Source: SAR86 cluster bacterium (GTDB taxonomy: Bacteria; Pseudomonadota; Gammaproteobacteria; Pseudomonadales; Pseudohongiellaceae). From it: a DNA stretch of 54,058 nucleotides. Below are positions 1 through 8,131 of this stretch, piece after piece (position 1 is the stretch's first letter; each line of letters starts with the position of its first letter). Under the pieces are notes generated by a model. It made no database searches, was not told the origin of the DNA, and worked only from the letters and a program-made list of their open reading frames with translations. Position numbers and translations under genes: made by a program. The stretch is taken from positions 1-54,058 of the forward strand of contig NVUL01000008.1 in assembly GCA_002401885.1 (NCBI GenBank), written 5' to 3'.

Positions 1-1944
1 GGCGGGTGTCGGATCTACGATAGTACTGCTTAAGAGCCAACCGCGAGGGTGATATGTCATATTGGTAACAACGTTATTGCTATCAATCGTAGTAAGCGGC
101 AATCCTCTGGAGTTATAACTCGTTACCTGCGTTACGTGCCCTAAGGGGTTAGTGACTGAGGCAATATATCCTTCGACTGTGTACGTGAAGCTGGCAATAT
201 CACTAACATCGGTACGTGGGCCATCAACTGTCGCTACTTGAAATTCCCCAGCAGCCCCTTCAGGATGATAGGTAAATGTTGTTGCTCTGGTTCGCCCTGT
301 CGTTGTATAGGGTATGGACTGTGTAGTAGTGTCAGATTCCGCTCTCGTTAGAACATGACCTAGAGTGTCGTAGGTAAAGGATGTTGTTTTCCCAGGTTCT
401 ACGATTTGAATGGGCTTACGGAAAATCGGATGCCAAGTTGTTGTTATAGTCCTTTCAGCTGGCGTTCCAAACGCTTCCGTTCTACTCGTCTCTAACTCAC
501 GCGCATCATGAATATAGTTAGTGACATTTCCATTCCAGTCAGTCTTCGACGCCATGAAGCCATTTGCATCATAGGTGAATGTTTGTGTGGCCGCAGGACT
601 TGAAGGTGATGCCAATCGATGATTCTGCGTAGTGTGCGGCTGACCTAGAATTTCAGCATAGGAAGTAATTGTTTGTTTCCCGAATACATTGGTATCTGTT
701 ACTTCTTGAAGGCCTTGCCCTAGCTGAGAGAAATCCAAAGTGACTTTTTCAACACCAACCCCATGCTCACTAGATGACGCATATCCGAGAGCGTGATAAG
801 TCCAGGTTGCAAATCGATCCCCGTTCTCATCTGTAATTCCCGTCAGCGCTTCTTTATAATCTGCGAATTCGTAGTGATATTCACGGTAAGGGTTGTCTTC
901 GCCAAAGGGATTGGTGCCGGCCATACCTGTTGTTAAATCTGGATAGGAAACATACTGAAGCCTTAAATTGTTTTCGTATTGAAATTGGTACTCATTACCA
1001 TCTGTATCAATGGCACTAACCACACGAAAAGCGAGATCTCGAACGTAGGTAATAGAATTTCCAAATTGATCAACAATTTCTACGTTATAGTCGCCATAGG
1101 TTAAAAAATGAGAAAGACCATCTCTGTTAGTAACTTGTTGCAGTAAGCCAAAATTGTCGTACCTCTCAACTGTGTCGTCAGGCGTTGTTACGAGGAATCC
1201 GCCAACAATGTCATTACCTTCGAAATCTTCGATGATAATGTCTTCAACTGTGTAGAGAACATCTTCATCCGCGCTCCAAGGACCCTGATCACTTGGACTG
1301 TCGAACCGAAACCTAGAAGTATCATCTCGAACGAGCTGAATAACCCGCCTATCGTTTAAAACAAGAACAGTTAAGCTTTGAAAGTTAGACCACTCCCAAA
1401 TCCCATCCACAAGTACATCGCCATTCGTCTCGCGAATAGGTCGAGTAGAGTAGTAGGCGCTTATCGTTAGAGGAAAACTACCAGCTGAACTAAAAAACAC
1501 TTCTTGCTGGTATTTGTTTCCCGTTAAACCGTGGATTGGATTACCCCTCTCATCGCAGCACTTAGGAGGTTCATCTTTCTTATCACAAATCGAATCAGCT
1601 AGCTCGCCGCCGCAGCCCCCCCGACTGGATCTACGGATAGCACGGCTATTACCAGTCGAACCAATTACTCCATTAGGTTGTATGCGGGTTCCCGTATAGT
1701 TGCATGTCGCATTGGTTTCATTCAGATCGACAGTAAAGCTATCTAACGTAATAATGTGATTTTGAGGAAAACCTGCCTGCAGAGTTGAAAGTGCTCCCGG
1801 CATAAGCTTAGTACACAATTCCCCTGATGACGGGGCGTTGAAAGGCGCAAGATTATTGGGGAAAAACCAAAAGTACTCATGAGTTTGAGCAACGGCTGAA
1901 TTTGAAACAAACAAGCAAACCAACAATTGAAATAGTAACCGCAT
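1..1944 (-). CDS. RHS/YD-repeat secreted protein, C-terminus outside window
   Basis: The frame is open from an ATG at 1944 to the window edge (648 codons, no stop), so the gene is partial at its C-terminus. The start is supported by GGAGAG seven bases upstream. The N-terminus is a Sec-type signal peptide (hydrophobic run ending near SNSAVAQ). Around residues 130-165 there is a DUF6531-like module that opens many RHS proteins (NPIHGLTGNKYQ, then FPLTISAYYSTRP). After it come repeated YD-type units such as FTYDANGFMASKTDWNGN, YDNFGLLQQVTNRDG and FTYDTLGHVLTRAES. RHS proteins form beta-cocoon shells that often enclose a toxic or variable C-terminal domain, but that end is not visible. No VgrG, PAAR or immunity gene lies on the visible side. 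The family call is firm; the role is unknown. Confidence 0.85.
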   Translation of the reverse strand, partial: MRLLFQLLVCLFVSNSAVAQTHEYFWFFPNNLAPFNAPSSGELCTKLMPGALSTLQAGFPQNHIITLDSFTVDLNETNATCNYTGTRIQPNGVIGSTGNSRAIRRSSRGGCGGELADSICDKKDEPPKCCDERGNPIHGLTGNKYQQEVFFSSAGSFPLTISAYYSTRPIRETNGDVLVDGIWEWSNFQSLTVLVLNDRRVIQLVRDDTSRFRFDSPSDQGPWSADEDVLYTVEDIIIEDFEGNDIVGGFLVTTPDDTVERYDNFGLLQQVTNRDGLSHFLTYGDYNVEIVDQFGNSITYVRDLAFRVVSAIDTDGNEYQFQYENNLRLQYVSYPDLTTGMAGTNPFGEDNPYREYHYEFADYKEALTGITDENGDRFATWTYHALGYASSSEHGVGVEKVTLDFSQLGQGLQEVTDTNVFGKQTITSYAEILGQPHTTQNHRLASPSSPAATQTFTYDANGFMASKTDWNGNVTNYIHDARELETSRTEAFGTPAERTITTTWHPIFRKPIQIVEPGKTTSFTYDTLGHVLTRAESDTTTQSIPYTTTGRTRATTFTYHPEGAAGEFQVATVDGPRTDVSDIASFTYTVEGYIASVTNPLGHVTQVTSYNSRGLPLTTIDSNNVVTNMTYHPRGWLLSSTIVDPTPA

Positions 1945-2414
1945 TTTCTAACTCTCCATTCCTTACTGCCTTACAAAAAGTAACTTCCTAGACCTGGTGC
2001 GTAGAACATCTGCGTTGCAGATTTAGTACCCCACGGAATTCCTAGTATCAATATAGTCGTGATACCATTAATTCGGTGGGAAGTAAATCACATGAGATTC
2101 GTGGGCTCTAGAAATTGACGTATAATTTCTATCGTACTGAGGATCTAGCGTCGAGATAGTTTGCATACGAGTACCAACATGCTTATGGCTGCAACCCGAT
2201 CGGGTTGATCTACACATCGGTTTTCAACTTCGGAATTCGTTTGGTGTTCTGTGAGAAAAATGGCTCGAAAATCTGTCACTTACCCGGCTCGGTCGGTCAT
2301 CCGACCCCAGGCAGGTGAAGCCACTTTCACATGTTCTTACATAGGCGCAAGAAGCTAATGTGTAGTAAGAAAAAATTGCGACAGAAACACGAGGAAAACA
2401 CAGCTCGCAGGAAA
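1945..2414. other. Intergenic region with a 16-bp palindrome and a GC-rich hairpin
   Basis: No convincing gene lies between the RHS start and the terminator at 2417-2454. The stretch must hold the minus-strand promoter of the RHS gene. Two structures stand out: a perfect palindrome CAACCCGATCGGGTTG at 2192-2207, and a stem GGTCGG/CCGACC with a TCAT loop at 2291-2306. Neither is followed by a T-run, so they are not obvious terminators. They could be operators or remnants of a repeat family. Confidence 0.5.
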
Positions 2415-2416
2415 CG

Positions 2417-2454
2417 AAAAAGGGAAATCTCCAAGTACGCTCAGAGATTTCCCT
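2417..2454 (-). terminator. Rho-independent terminator of the HPF-DUF1244 operon
   Basis: On the minus strand a perfect 11-bp stem (2454-2444 pairing with 2431-2421, AGGGAAATCTC type) with a 12-nt loop is followed directly by TTTTT (2421-2417). It lies about 20 bp after the stop codon of the DUF1244 gene, as expected for an intrinsic terminator. Confidence 0.9.
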
Positions 2455-2473
2455 CGATGTGCATTACAACTAC

Positions 2474-2767
2474 CTAGTCAGCCGATCGACTATCGTATTT
2501 CTGCAGTTGCTCTACACTGGCTTCCGATTGGTATTTAGACTTCCAATCGGAGTAAGGCATGCCGTAGACGATCTCGCGCGCGGATTCGTAATCAATGTCC
2601 GTGCCGCGAGACTCTGCCTCAGCCACATACCATTTCGACAAGCAATTTCTACAAAAGCTTGCAAGGTTCATCAGATCAATATTTTGAACATCCTTGTTGT
2701 CATCTAAATGTTGCAGCAGCCTTCGAAAAGTTGCCGCCTCAATTTCCTGTCTTGTTGCATCGTCCAT
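2474..2767 (-). CDS. DUF1244 family protein
   Basis: This 97-residue protein matches the conserved DUF1244 pattern: an RRLLQHL helix, then VQNIDLMNLASFCRNCLSKW and REIVYGMPYSDWK. The family is small, soluble and widespread in Proteobacteria, with no established biochemical role. The gene starts 15 bp after the stop of the HPF-like gene and is followed by a strong intrinsic terminator, so the two form a short operon. Length is normal for the family. Family assignment comes from recognised motifs; no function is claimed. Confidence 0.85.
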   Translation of the reverse strand: MDDATRQEIEAATFRRLLQHLDDNKDVQNIDLMNLASFCRNCLSKWYVAEAESRGTDIDYESAREIVYGMPYSDWKSKYQSEASVEQLQKYDSRSAD

Positions 2768-2782
2768 GTACTTTCTACCGCC

Positions 2783-3220
2783 TTACGCAGCAGCCTCGCT
2801 ATTGATCTCTTCCATAACCTCTTCCTCATCCAAAACTTCTTTCGCAGCCGGATCGACATCTGGCGTCATTCCCTCGATTTCTTGATGCAGCGGTGTTGCC
2901 CTATGCTTTTTGTCGATGGACTTGAACTGCCGCTCCGCCACGTTGAAGGCATCCCGAATGGCGATATATAAATCTTCATGTGCGTGGTTGTCGTGTTGAT
3001 CTTGATTTACTCGAACCTCTAATTCTGGTGTGTGAATCTCTAATGTGACCGAGTAGACCCTCCCCTTGTGGTGATTGTTGTGCGGGGAATCCAATACTAC
3101 TCGACCGTTTATAATATGGTCACAATATCGCTCCAGCTTGTCTATCCGCTTTTGTACGGCTTCGCTGATCGCTTCGGTTTGATCTATATTGTGATACACA
3201 ACTTGGAATTCATTAGTCAT
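2783..3220 (-). CDS. HPF/RaiA-family ribosome hibernation factor
   Basis: This 145-residue protein has the S30AE fold pattern: an N-terminal strand (FQVVYHNIDQTEAI), a helix with AVQKRIDKLERYCDHI, a central strand pair (VYSVTLEIHTPELEVRVN), and a second helix (DLYIAIRDAFNVAERQ). Such proteins bind the 30S decoding centre and stabilise idle or dimerised ribosomes in slow growth. The acidic tail (residues 115-145) is short, so this is a short-form HPF/YfiA rather than the long dimerising type. AGGAGA lies nine bases before the ATG. It is the first gene of a two-gene operon with the DUF1244 gene. Confidence 0.85.
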   Translation of the reverse strand: MTNEFQVVYHNIDQTEAISEAVQKRIDKLERYCDHIINGRVVLDSPHNNHHKGRVYSVTLEIHTPELEVRVNQDQHDNHAHEDLYIAIRDAFNVAERQFKSIDKKHRATPLHQEIEGMTPDVDPAAKEVLDEEEVMEEINSEAAA

Positions 3221-3268
3221 AAATTACACTCTCCTGATTTCATTCAAAATGACGAATTACAAACACTC

Positions 3269-3496
3269 TTAGTTTAGATAATACCCTCCTACGTAGTAGT
3301 GAATTTGTTCTCGATCAATTTTCAAGTGCCAGAAAATAGCTACAGCTGTGCAAAAAACAACAGTCGCCGCTAGCGAATATGAATTAGTAATTGCTCGAGA
3401 GAGTTGAGTAGAAAATTGAGTTTGAGTGAGGGAGCTAAATACAGACGTATTCAGATAATGCGTTAGGTAGTGCACCAGATGGTGGTTCTCGAACAT
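3269..3496 (-). CDS. Small single-pass membrane protein, hypothetical
   Basis: A 75-residue frame starts with ATG at 3496, preceded by AAGGAGA four bases upstream, a very strong ribosome site that argues for real translation. Residues about 43-58 (LAATVVFCTAVAIFWH) can form one membrane helix; the N-terminal part is rich in Ser, Thr, His and Leu. It ends about 50 bp upstream of the HPF-like start, so it could be co-transcribed with the hibernation operon or encoded in its leader. I do not recognise a family. Confidence 0.5.
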   Translation of the reverse strand: MFENHHLVHYLTHYLNTSVFSSLTQTQFSTQLSRAITNSYSLAATVVFCTAVAIFWHLKIDREQIHYYVGGYYLN

Positions 3497-3557
3497 CCCC
3501 TCTCCTTCGTAGTTCGACTTCTAGATTACCCCTTTCATTTACGTTTGTCTAAGAAAG

Positions 3558-4094
3558 TTATTCTTCTCTATAGCACCAGTGCCAGGGCTCGAAATCTAAG
3601 CCGTAGGCGTTATTAGGCGGATAACTCAAGTAGAACCCATAGCCAACTGCATTTTCCGCAAGCCACTGATACGCCTTAGTTTTTCCAAAATCTTCGCTCA
3701 ATGCATCGCAGCCCAGCGTTCCTACATCGACAGCGCGTCCGCTGTGATGCTCACTGTAGCCGGGAGCAGCATTCACTCGCAAAACCGCCTCTATCGCCTG
3801 CCCCTTTTCCAGTTTGCGTGCAATGAGATCGTGTTGATACTGATAGTCACGGAAGGCAGAAATTAGAAACAATGAGACTTCCTCACGCGTTGCAGCCTCG
3901 CGCAGTGTTGACCATGCTGAAAATGCGGCGGGAGTTAATCTCTGCTTACGTTGATAGAAGTCGAGTTCTGTATCTACCAGTGCAACGGGCTCCAGGCACA
4001 ATGGGAGCGCGCAACTTGCAACGTAGTTCGCGGGTATGCCCAAGGCTTGATGCAGTTGCTTCAAGCTTGATTGCATTTCGTCGTTATTGCTCAT
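3558..4094 (-). CDS. D-alanyl-D-alanine/LD-carboxypeptidase, VanY (M15B) family
   Basis: This 178-residue protein carries the M15B peptidase motifs: SAFRDYQYQ near residue 80, the zinc-site run EHHSGRAVDVG near 115-125, and EPWHWCY near the C-terminus, which supplies the last metal ligand. Family members trim the terminal D-Ala from peptidoglycan stem peptides. No signal peptide or membrane anchor is visible, so it may act on recycled muropeptides in the cytoplasm or use another export route. It lies 77 bp after the metallo-hydrolase gene, with a stable hairpin between the two. Confidence 0.85.
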   Translation of the reverse strand: MSNNDEMQSSLKQLHQALGIPANYVASCALPLCLEPVALVDTELDFYQRKQRLTPAAFSAWSTLREAATREEVSLFLISAFRDYQYQHDLIARKLEKGQAIEAVLRVNAAPGYSEHHSGRAVDVGTLGCDALSEDFGKTKAYQWLAENAVGYGFYLSYPPNNAYGLDFEPWHWCYREE

Positions 4095-4104
4095 GAGAGG
4101 CGAG

Positions 4105-4129
4105 GCCTCACCGAAAAAATCGGCGAGGC
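4105..4129 (-). other. Stable hairpin between MBL-fold gene and VanY-like gene
   Basis: A 10-bp stem (4105-4114 with 4120-4129) encloses a 5-nt loop. Read as minus-strand RNA every pair forms, one of them a G-U wobble. The T-run is in the loop, not after the stem, so this is not a classical terminator. The 3' arm contains GAGG about 11 bases before the VanY-like ATG, so it could end or stabilise the upstream mRNA, or mask the downstream ribosome site. Confidence 0.45.
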
Positions 4130-4171
4130 TAGCTCCATAGTACTAAAGTGCATCAGTTCGCTGCATTCCAA

Positions 4172-5041
4172 CTATCGGGGATAGCTTGCATAGACAGTTT
4201 CTATCCAACGCTGCTCGTTGATAAATCCCTGCCCCCAAGATTCGTATTCGTCACTCAAGCCTTCAACCACCGCCTCTTCTACGCTTACCCCTTGCGACTT
4301 CATGACGCGAATAGTGGTCGATGTGTCTTTCACTACGTTGTAGAAGGCGAGTAGGTCGGCTTTGGTACCGAGTGGTCCGTGACCTGGGATAACCGACGTG
4401 TCGTCGTCGATCCACGAGAGAGCCTTTTCTAAATTACTAAGATAGCCTTGAACTGTCCCGCCGCTTGCGAGGTCGACGAAGGGGAAACCGCCGTTGAAAA
4501 AGTGATCGCCCATGTGGACAACGTTGCTGTCTTCAAACATCACAACACTATCGGTATCGGTGTGGCCTCTTGGCATATGAATAAGGGTAATGTTCTCGCC
4601 ATTGAAGTGAACGGTGACATCGTCATCGAAAGTGATTACGGGCAAAGCCGAACTCGCCGAATCTCCAGCTACTAACCTACCGCGCACGTTTTCATGAGCG
4701 ATGATAATACTCGCTGTGCCGAAGTCTGCATTGCCACCTGTGTGGTCGCCATGAAAGTGCGTATTGAGGAGAAACTTTGGAGTATCGGAGCCTAATTGCG
4801 AAAGGGCGGCGCGAATTTTTGTCGCCAAAGGCGCGTACTGATCATCAATAATCAATAGCCCATCATCACCTGCTGATACACCAATGTTGCCGCCTGATCC
4901 AATTAGCATCGAGATATTGCCAGTAACCGACACAGTTTCGATGGTTACATTTGCGAATCGGTCATCCTGAGCCAGAACGGTAGCTGCGACGCTAATTCCG
5001 CTCAGTAATAGACATGTGGTGGCTAGCTTTTTGAGTTTCAT
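4172..5041 (-). CDS. Secreted metallo-beta-lactamase-fold hydrolase
   Basis: This 289-residue protein has a cleavable signal peptide (KLATTCLLLSGISVAATVLAQ). The MBL fold is shown by THFHGDHTGGN (HxHxDH zinc motif, about residue 94), the second zinc-ligand region PRGHTDTDSVV, the metal-bridging HMGDHFF, and the final VIPGHGPLG. It therefore acts in the periplasm. The substrate cannot be told from sequence; it resembles generic periplasmic MBL hydrolases more than confirmed B-class beta-lactamases. GGAGG lies four bases before the ATG. It is transcribed divergently from fabY. Confidence 0.85.
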   Translation of the reverse strand: MKLKKLATTCLLLSGISVAATVLAQDDRFANVTIETVSVTGNISMLIGSGGNIGVSAGDDGLLIIDDQYAPLATKIRAALSQLGSDTPKFLLNTHFHGDHTGGNADFGTASIIIAHENVRGRLVAGDSASSALPVITFDDDVTVHFNGENITLIHMPRGHTDTDSVVMFEDSNVVHMGDHFFNGGFPFVDLASGGTVQGYLSNLEKALSWIDDDTSVIPGHGPLGTKADLLAFYNVVKDTSTTIRVMKSQGVSVEEAVVEGLSDEYESWGQGFINEQRWIETVYASYPR

Positions 5042-5311
5042 GATTCCTCCGGGGAATACTGATGGATTTGTTTTTATGGCTTCATGCTATGTGTGGCGCA
5101 GGCTTTATGCAAGCTGTTCAACTGGCAGAGTCCACAAACACCATTTCTCTACGGCCTCTGGAATGTGCGCGGGCCAGAGAAAGCAATCTGGCCACTATGC
5201 CCTATCTACTGACCAATATAACCTAAAGTTTTCACGGAATATCCCACTATAGTCTTATAGGCGCATTTGTCACGATGCATCCAGCGCAAGACCCACTACA
5301 AGGAAAGAACA
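5042..5311. promoter_or_regulatory. Divergent promoter region of MBL gene and fabY, with a 7-bp inverted repeat
   Basis: This 270-bp spacer separates two divergent genes and must hold both promoters. GGCCAGA (5172-5178) and TCTGGCC (5187-5193) form an inverted repeat with an 8-nt spacer, a possible operator. AAGGAAAG at 5300-5307 is the fabY ribosome site. Confidence 0.4.
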
Positions 5312-7231
5312 ATGGCGAGATTACCTGTAATCACAGGATTCGGCGGAATCAATGCTGCCGGTCGCAGTTCAGGCCATCACGGCTACAGGCGCATGGTCAT
5401 CGATGCCCTGCCTTCCAGCCAAGTGCAGGCCACTTACAATAGTCTCGCGGCACTTACCGGACAGCTTAAAAAAAGCGCAGGCAAGTGGACAGACGGCAAC
5501 GGAATTGAGGTCAATCTCAATGAATATCTTTCTCAGCTAGGCCCCGCTCTCCGACAAGGCTCGTTAATTCGGGGACTGGAAAACAATCTATTCGACCCAG
5601 ATCTATTACCCTACCTAAGAAACGCCGCCTTAGGTTCGGCATCGGATCAACCTCTAGAATTTACGTTACGCAAAAAAGACTTGCCAACACCATTGCCTAC
5701 AGGATGGAGCGTCTCCGACCCGGACCTTGAGGGCCGAGTTCAAGTAAGCACAGTCGAAAATTTCGAGGTGGCGTTGAAGTGCAGCCGCGAAACTGCCGTG
5801 CATAGTGCTGGGCAATTGCCATCTGGCTTTGATCCTGCCGCCTTGTATCCTGCGAGGAACCATCCGCGGGGACTGCAGCTAACGGTATTCGCCGCATCCG
5901 ATGCGATCAATTCCATGGGTATCGACTGGGAGATCGTGAAGCAGAATGTCGCGGCCGATCAGATAGCCGTTTACGCCGGCAGCGGAATGGGCCAACTCGA
6001 TTACAACGGCTACGGCGGCATGATGCAGGCACGCCTACTCGGCAAGAAAGTCACCTCGAAACAACTCCCATTAGGTTATGCCGAAATGCCAGCCGACTTC
6101 ATCAATGCCTACCTACTAGGAAATTTAGGGACAACTGGCACCAATGTGGCTGCCTGCGCAACATTCCTGTACAACCTTCGCCAGGGTATTCGCGATATAC
6201 AATCGGGAAGCCACAGAGTTGTTCTAGTCGGCACCAGCGAGGCGCCTTTGGTGCCGGAAGTCTTCGACGGATTTGCCACGATGGGCGCACTGGCCGATGA
6301 CGCTAGTTTGCGGCAGCTCGATAAATTATCATCGAGTGAGTCGCCCGACTTCCGTCGCGCTTGCAGGCCTTTTGGATACAACGCCGGATTTACGCTCGCA
6401 GAATCGGCGCAGTGTATTGTGCTTTTCGACGATGAATTAGCGATGGAACTAGGCGCCAATATCTATGGTGGCGTGAACGATGTGTTCATCAACGCCGACG
6501 GCTTTAAGAAATCCATAGCCAGCCCCGGCTTGGGCAATTACATCTCAATGGCGAAGGCCGCCGCCGCCACGAAGAACATCATTGGGCAGGAGGGCTTAGC
6601 GACTCGCAGCTATGTGCAGGCCCACGGCACTGGCACCCTGCAGAACCGAAAGACCGAATCGCATATTATCAACCGAATAGCCGAGACCTTTGGCATTCAA
6701 GGCTGGCCGATAGCAGCCGTGAAATCCTATATTGGCCACTCGCTAGCCTCCTCATCAGGCGATCAAATCGCTGCCAGTCTTGGCGTTTGGGCGGAGGGAA
6801 TTATTCCAGGCATTCTTACTGTAGATGAGATCGCTGACGACGTGGATCACCGTAGCATCGAATTTCTGCTACAGCACAGAGACGTAGGAAAGCAGGCCAT
6901 GGATGCGGTCATAATTAATTCGAAGGGATTCGGTGGCAATAATGCGAGCGCCTCTATACTCGCGCCACATATAGTAGAGAAGATGCTGACAAAGCGACAT
7001 GGACAGAAAGCGATCAGCAAGTACAAGTCGCTCAACGAGACCGTGGTGCAGGCCTCACATGAGTATGACACCTCCGCGATGGAAGCTGAGAATCGCACGA
7101 TCTACAGGTTCGACCACAATGTGTTAGGCAGTGAGTCTATCGAACTGAGCAATGGCAATATTTCCGTAACAGGACTGACTCAGGAGATATCCTTATCTCT
7201 CGAGAACCCCTACGAAGATATGTGCGACTGA
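5312..7231 (+). CDS. fabY: Beta-ketoacyl-ACP synthase FabY
   Basis: The ATG at 5312 (MARLPVITGFGG) is chosen because AAGGAAAG sits just upstream and FabY proteins start this way; an in-frame ATG at 5267 lacks such a site. The product has 639 residues, the FabY length, longer than FabB/FabF. The thiolase-fold catalytic triad is visible: Cys in NVAACATFLYN, His in VQAHGTGTLQNRKTES, and His in AVKSYIGHSLASSSGDQ. In Pseudomonas aeruginosa FabY starts fatty acid synthesis by condensing acetyl-CoA with malonyl-ACP, replacing FabH. Whether a fabH also exists lies outside this window. Its 3' end overlaps the convergent hemD-like gene by 22 bp. Confidence 0.88.
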   Translation: MARLPVITGFGGINAAGRSSGHHGYRRMVIDALPSSQVQATYNSLAALTGQLKKSAGKWTDGNGIEVNLNEYLSQLGPALRQGSLIRGLENNLFDPDLLPYLRNAALGSASDQPLEFTLRKKDLPTPLPTGWSVSDPDLEGRVQVSTVENFEVALKCSRETAVHSAGQLPSGFDPAALYPARNHPRGLQLTVFAASDAINSMGIDWEIVKQNVAADQIAVYAGSGMGQLDYNGYGGMMQARLLGKKVTSKQLPLGYAEMPADFINAYLLGNLGTTGTNVAACATFLYNLRQGIRDIQSGSHRVVLVGTSEAPLVPEVFDGFATMGALADDASLRQLDKLSSSESPDFRRACRPFGYNAGFTLAESAQCIVLFDDELAMELGANIYGGVNDVFINADGFKKSIASPGLGNYISMAKAAAATKNIIGQEGLATRSYVQAHGTGTLQNRKTESHIINRIAETFGIQGWPIAAVKSYIGHSLASSSGDQIAASLGVWAEGIIPGILTVDEIADDVDHRSIEFLLQHRDVGKQAMDAVIINSKGFGGNNASASILAPHIVEKMLTKRHGQKAISKYKSLNETVVQASHEYDTSAMEAENRTIYRFDHNVLGSESIELSNGNISVTGLTQEISLSLENPYEDMCD

Positions 7232-8073
7232 TTCTCGATGTCGATACACTTTGCTTCCATAGCTCGTACCAGAGGCTTCATGAAATATGAGGAGGCGGGC
7301 ATTGCACTCACCTCACAACCATATGTATCAAGCAATTCGGCTACTACAGGACCTACTGCCGCAATTTTTGTTTTCGCTAAGCCTGCCATAAGCTTTGGTC
7401 GCAAACCTGCTTTGTCGGCCACACTAAATAATCTCCTCACTTGGGGCATGCTGGTAAAGGCAATGAAGTCGATTTCATCTGCAAACATTTTCAGTATCAG
7501 TTCCTCTACTTTTTCTGCATCACTATTTGATCGATAAATATAGGGAGATACAGACGAGCAACCCTGTGGATGCCGACTAGTGAGGTAATCCATGAGCTGT
7601 TGGTTTGGGTCTTCTCCATACAGCTGCACCCCAACGCGAGCGCCTTCGAGCTGAAGAGACTCAAGCGCCTCTATTATTCCCGTGGTGGTTGGCTCAGTGC
7701 CAAAGTGCTCTACGCTAACATCGATCTCTTTTAGAACTCTTGCAGGTTTGGGTCCTCGACAAATCTTACAAACCTTGGCAAGTGTATCGACAAACTTTGA
7801 CTCCAAATTATGACGTTTTGCTGCGCTGAGCAATCGGCGCAAACCTTCGCCAGTTAGGATAATCAGATAATCTGGAGGATCCGTAACGAAAGCTTCCACC
7901 CATTCAAGCACTGCCACCTGATCAGGTGAATCTTCAATTGATATTAATGGGATTCGAATGACTGTTGCCTGACGACGCTCACAAAGTGATGCTAAGACAT
8001 CAAGCTGGCGACTTTCCGACAAAGCAACGACCTTGGAGGCTAGTGGTGAAGACAATTTAGGCTTTGAGGACAT
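7210..8073 (-). CDS. Uroporphyrinogen-III synthase-like protein (HemD family)
   Basis: This 287-residue protein has the two-lobed HemD pattern: N-terminal VVALSESRQLDVLASL and DYLIILTGEGLRRLLSAA, a central GARVGVQLYGEDPNQQL, and C-terminal DFIAFTSMPQVRRLFSVA followed by KIAAVGPVVAELLDTYG. HemD cyclises hydroxymethylbilane to uroporphyrinogen III, precursor of heme and siroheme. It sits at the end of the nitrate cluster, 58 bp after the PhzF-like gene. Siroheme is the cofactor of NirB, so this may be a dedicated copy serving nitrite reduction; the housekeeping hemD usually sits with hemC, which is absent here. In the related Pseudomonas cluster this place is taken by a siroheme methyltransferase (cobA). 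Confidence 0.75.
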   Translation of the reverse strand: MSSKPKLSSPLASKVVALSESRQLDVLASLCERRQATVIRIPLISIEDSPDQVAVLEWVEAFVTDPPDYLIILTGEGLRRLLSAAKRHNLESKFVDTLAKVCKICRGPKPARVLKEIDVSVEHFGTEPTTTGIIEALESLQLEGARVGVQLYGEDPNQQLMDYLTSRHPQGCSSVSPYIYRSNSDAEKVEELILKMFADEIDFIAFTSMPQVRRLFSVADKAGLRPKLMAGLAKTKIAAVGPVVAELLDTYGCEVSAMPASSYFMKPLVRAMEAKCIDIENQSHISS

Positions 8074-8131
8074 TTTCCAATTCTAGCGAATTTGCTGACC
8101 CCTGACTAAGAGCCTTTTGACTTATTTGTTC

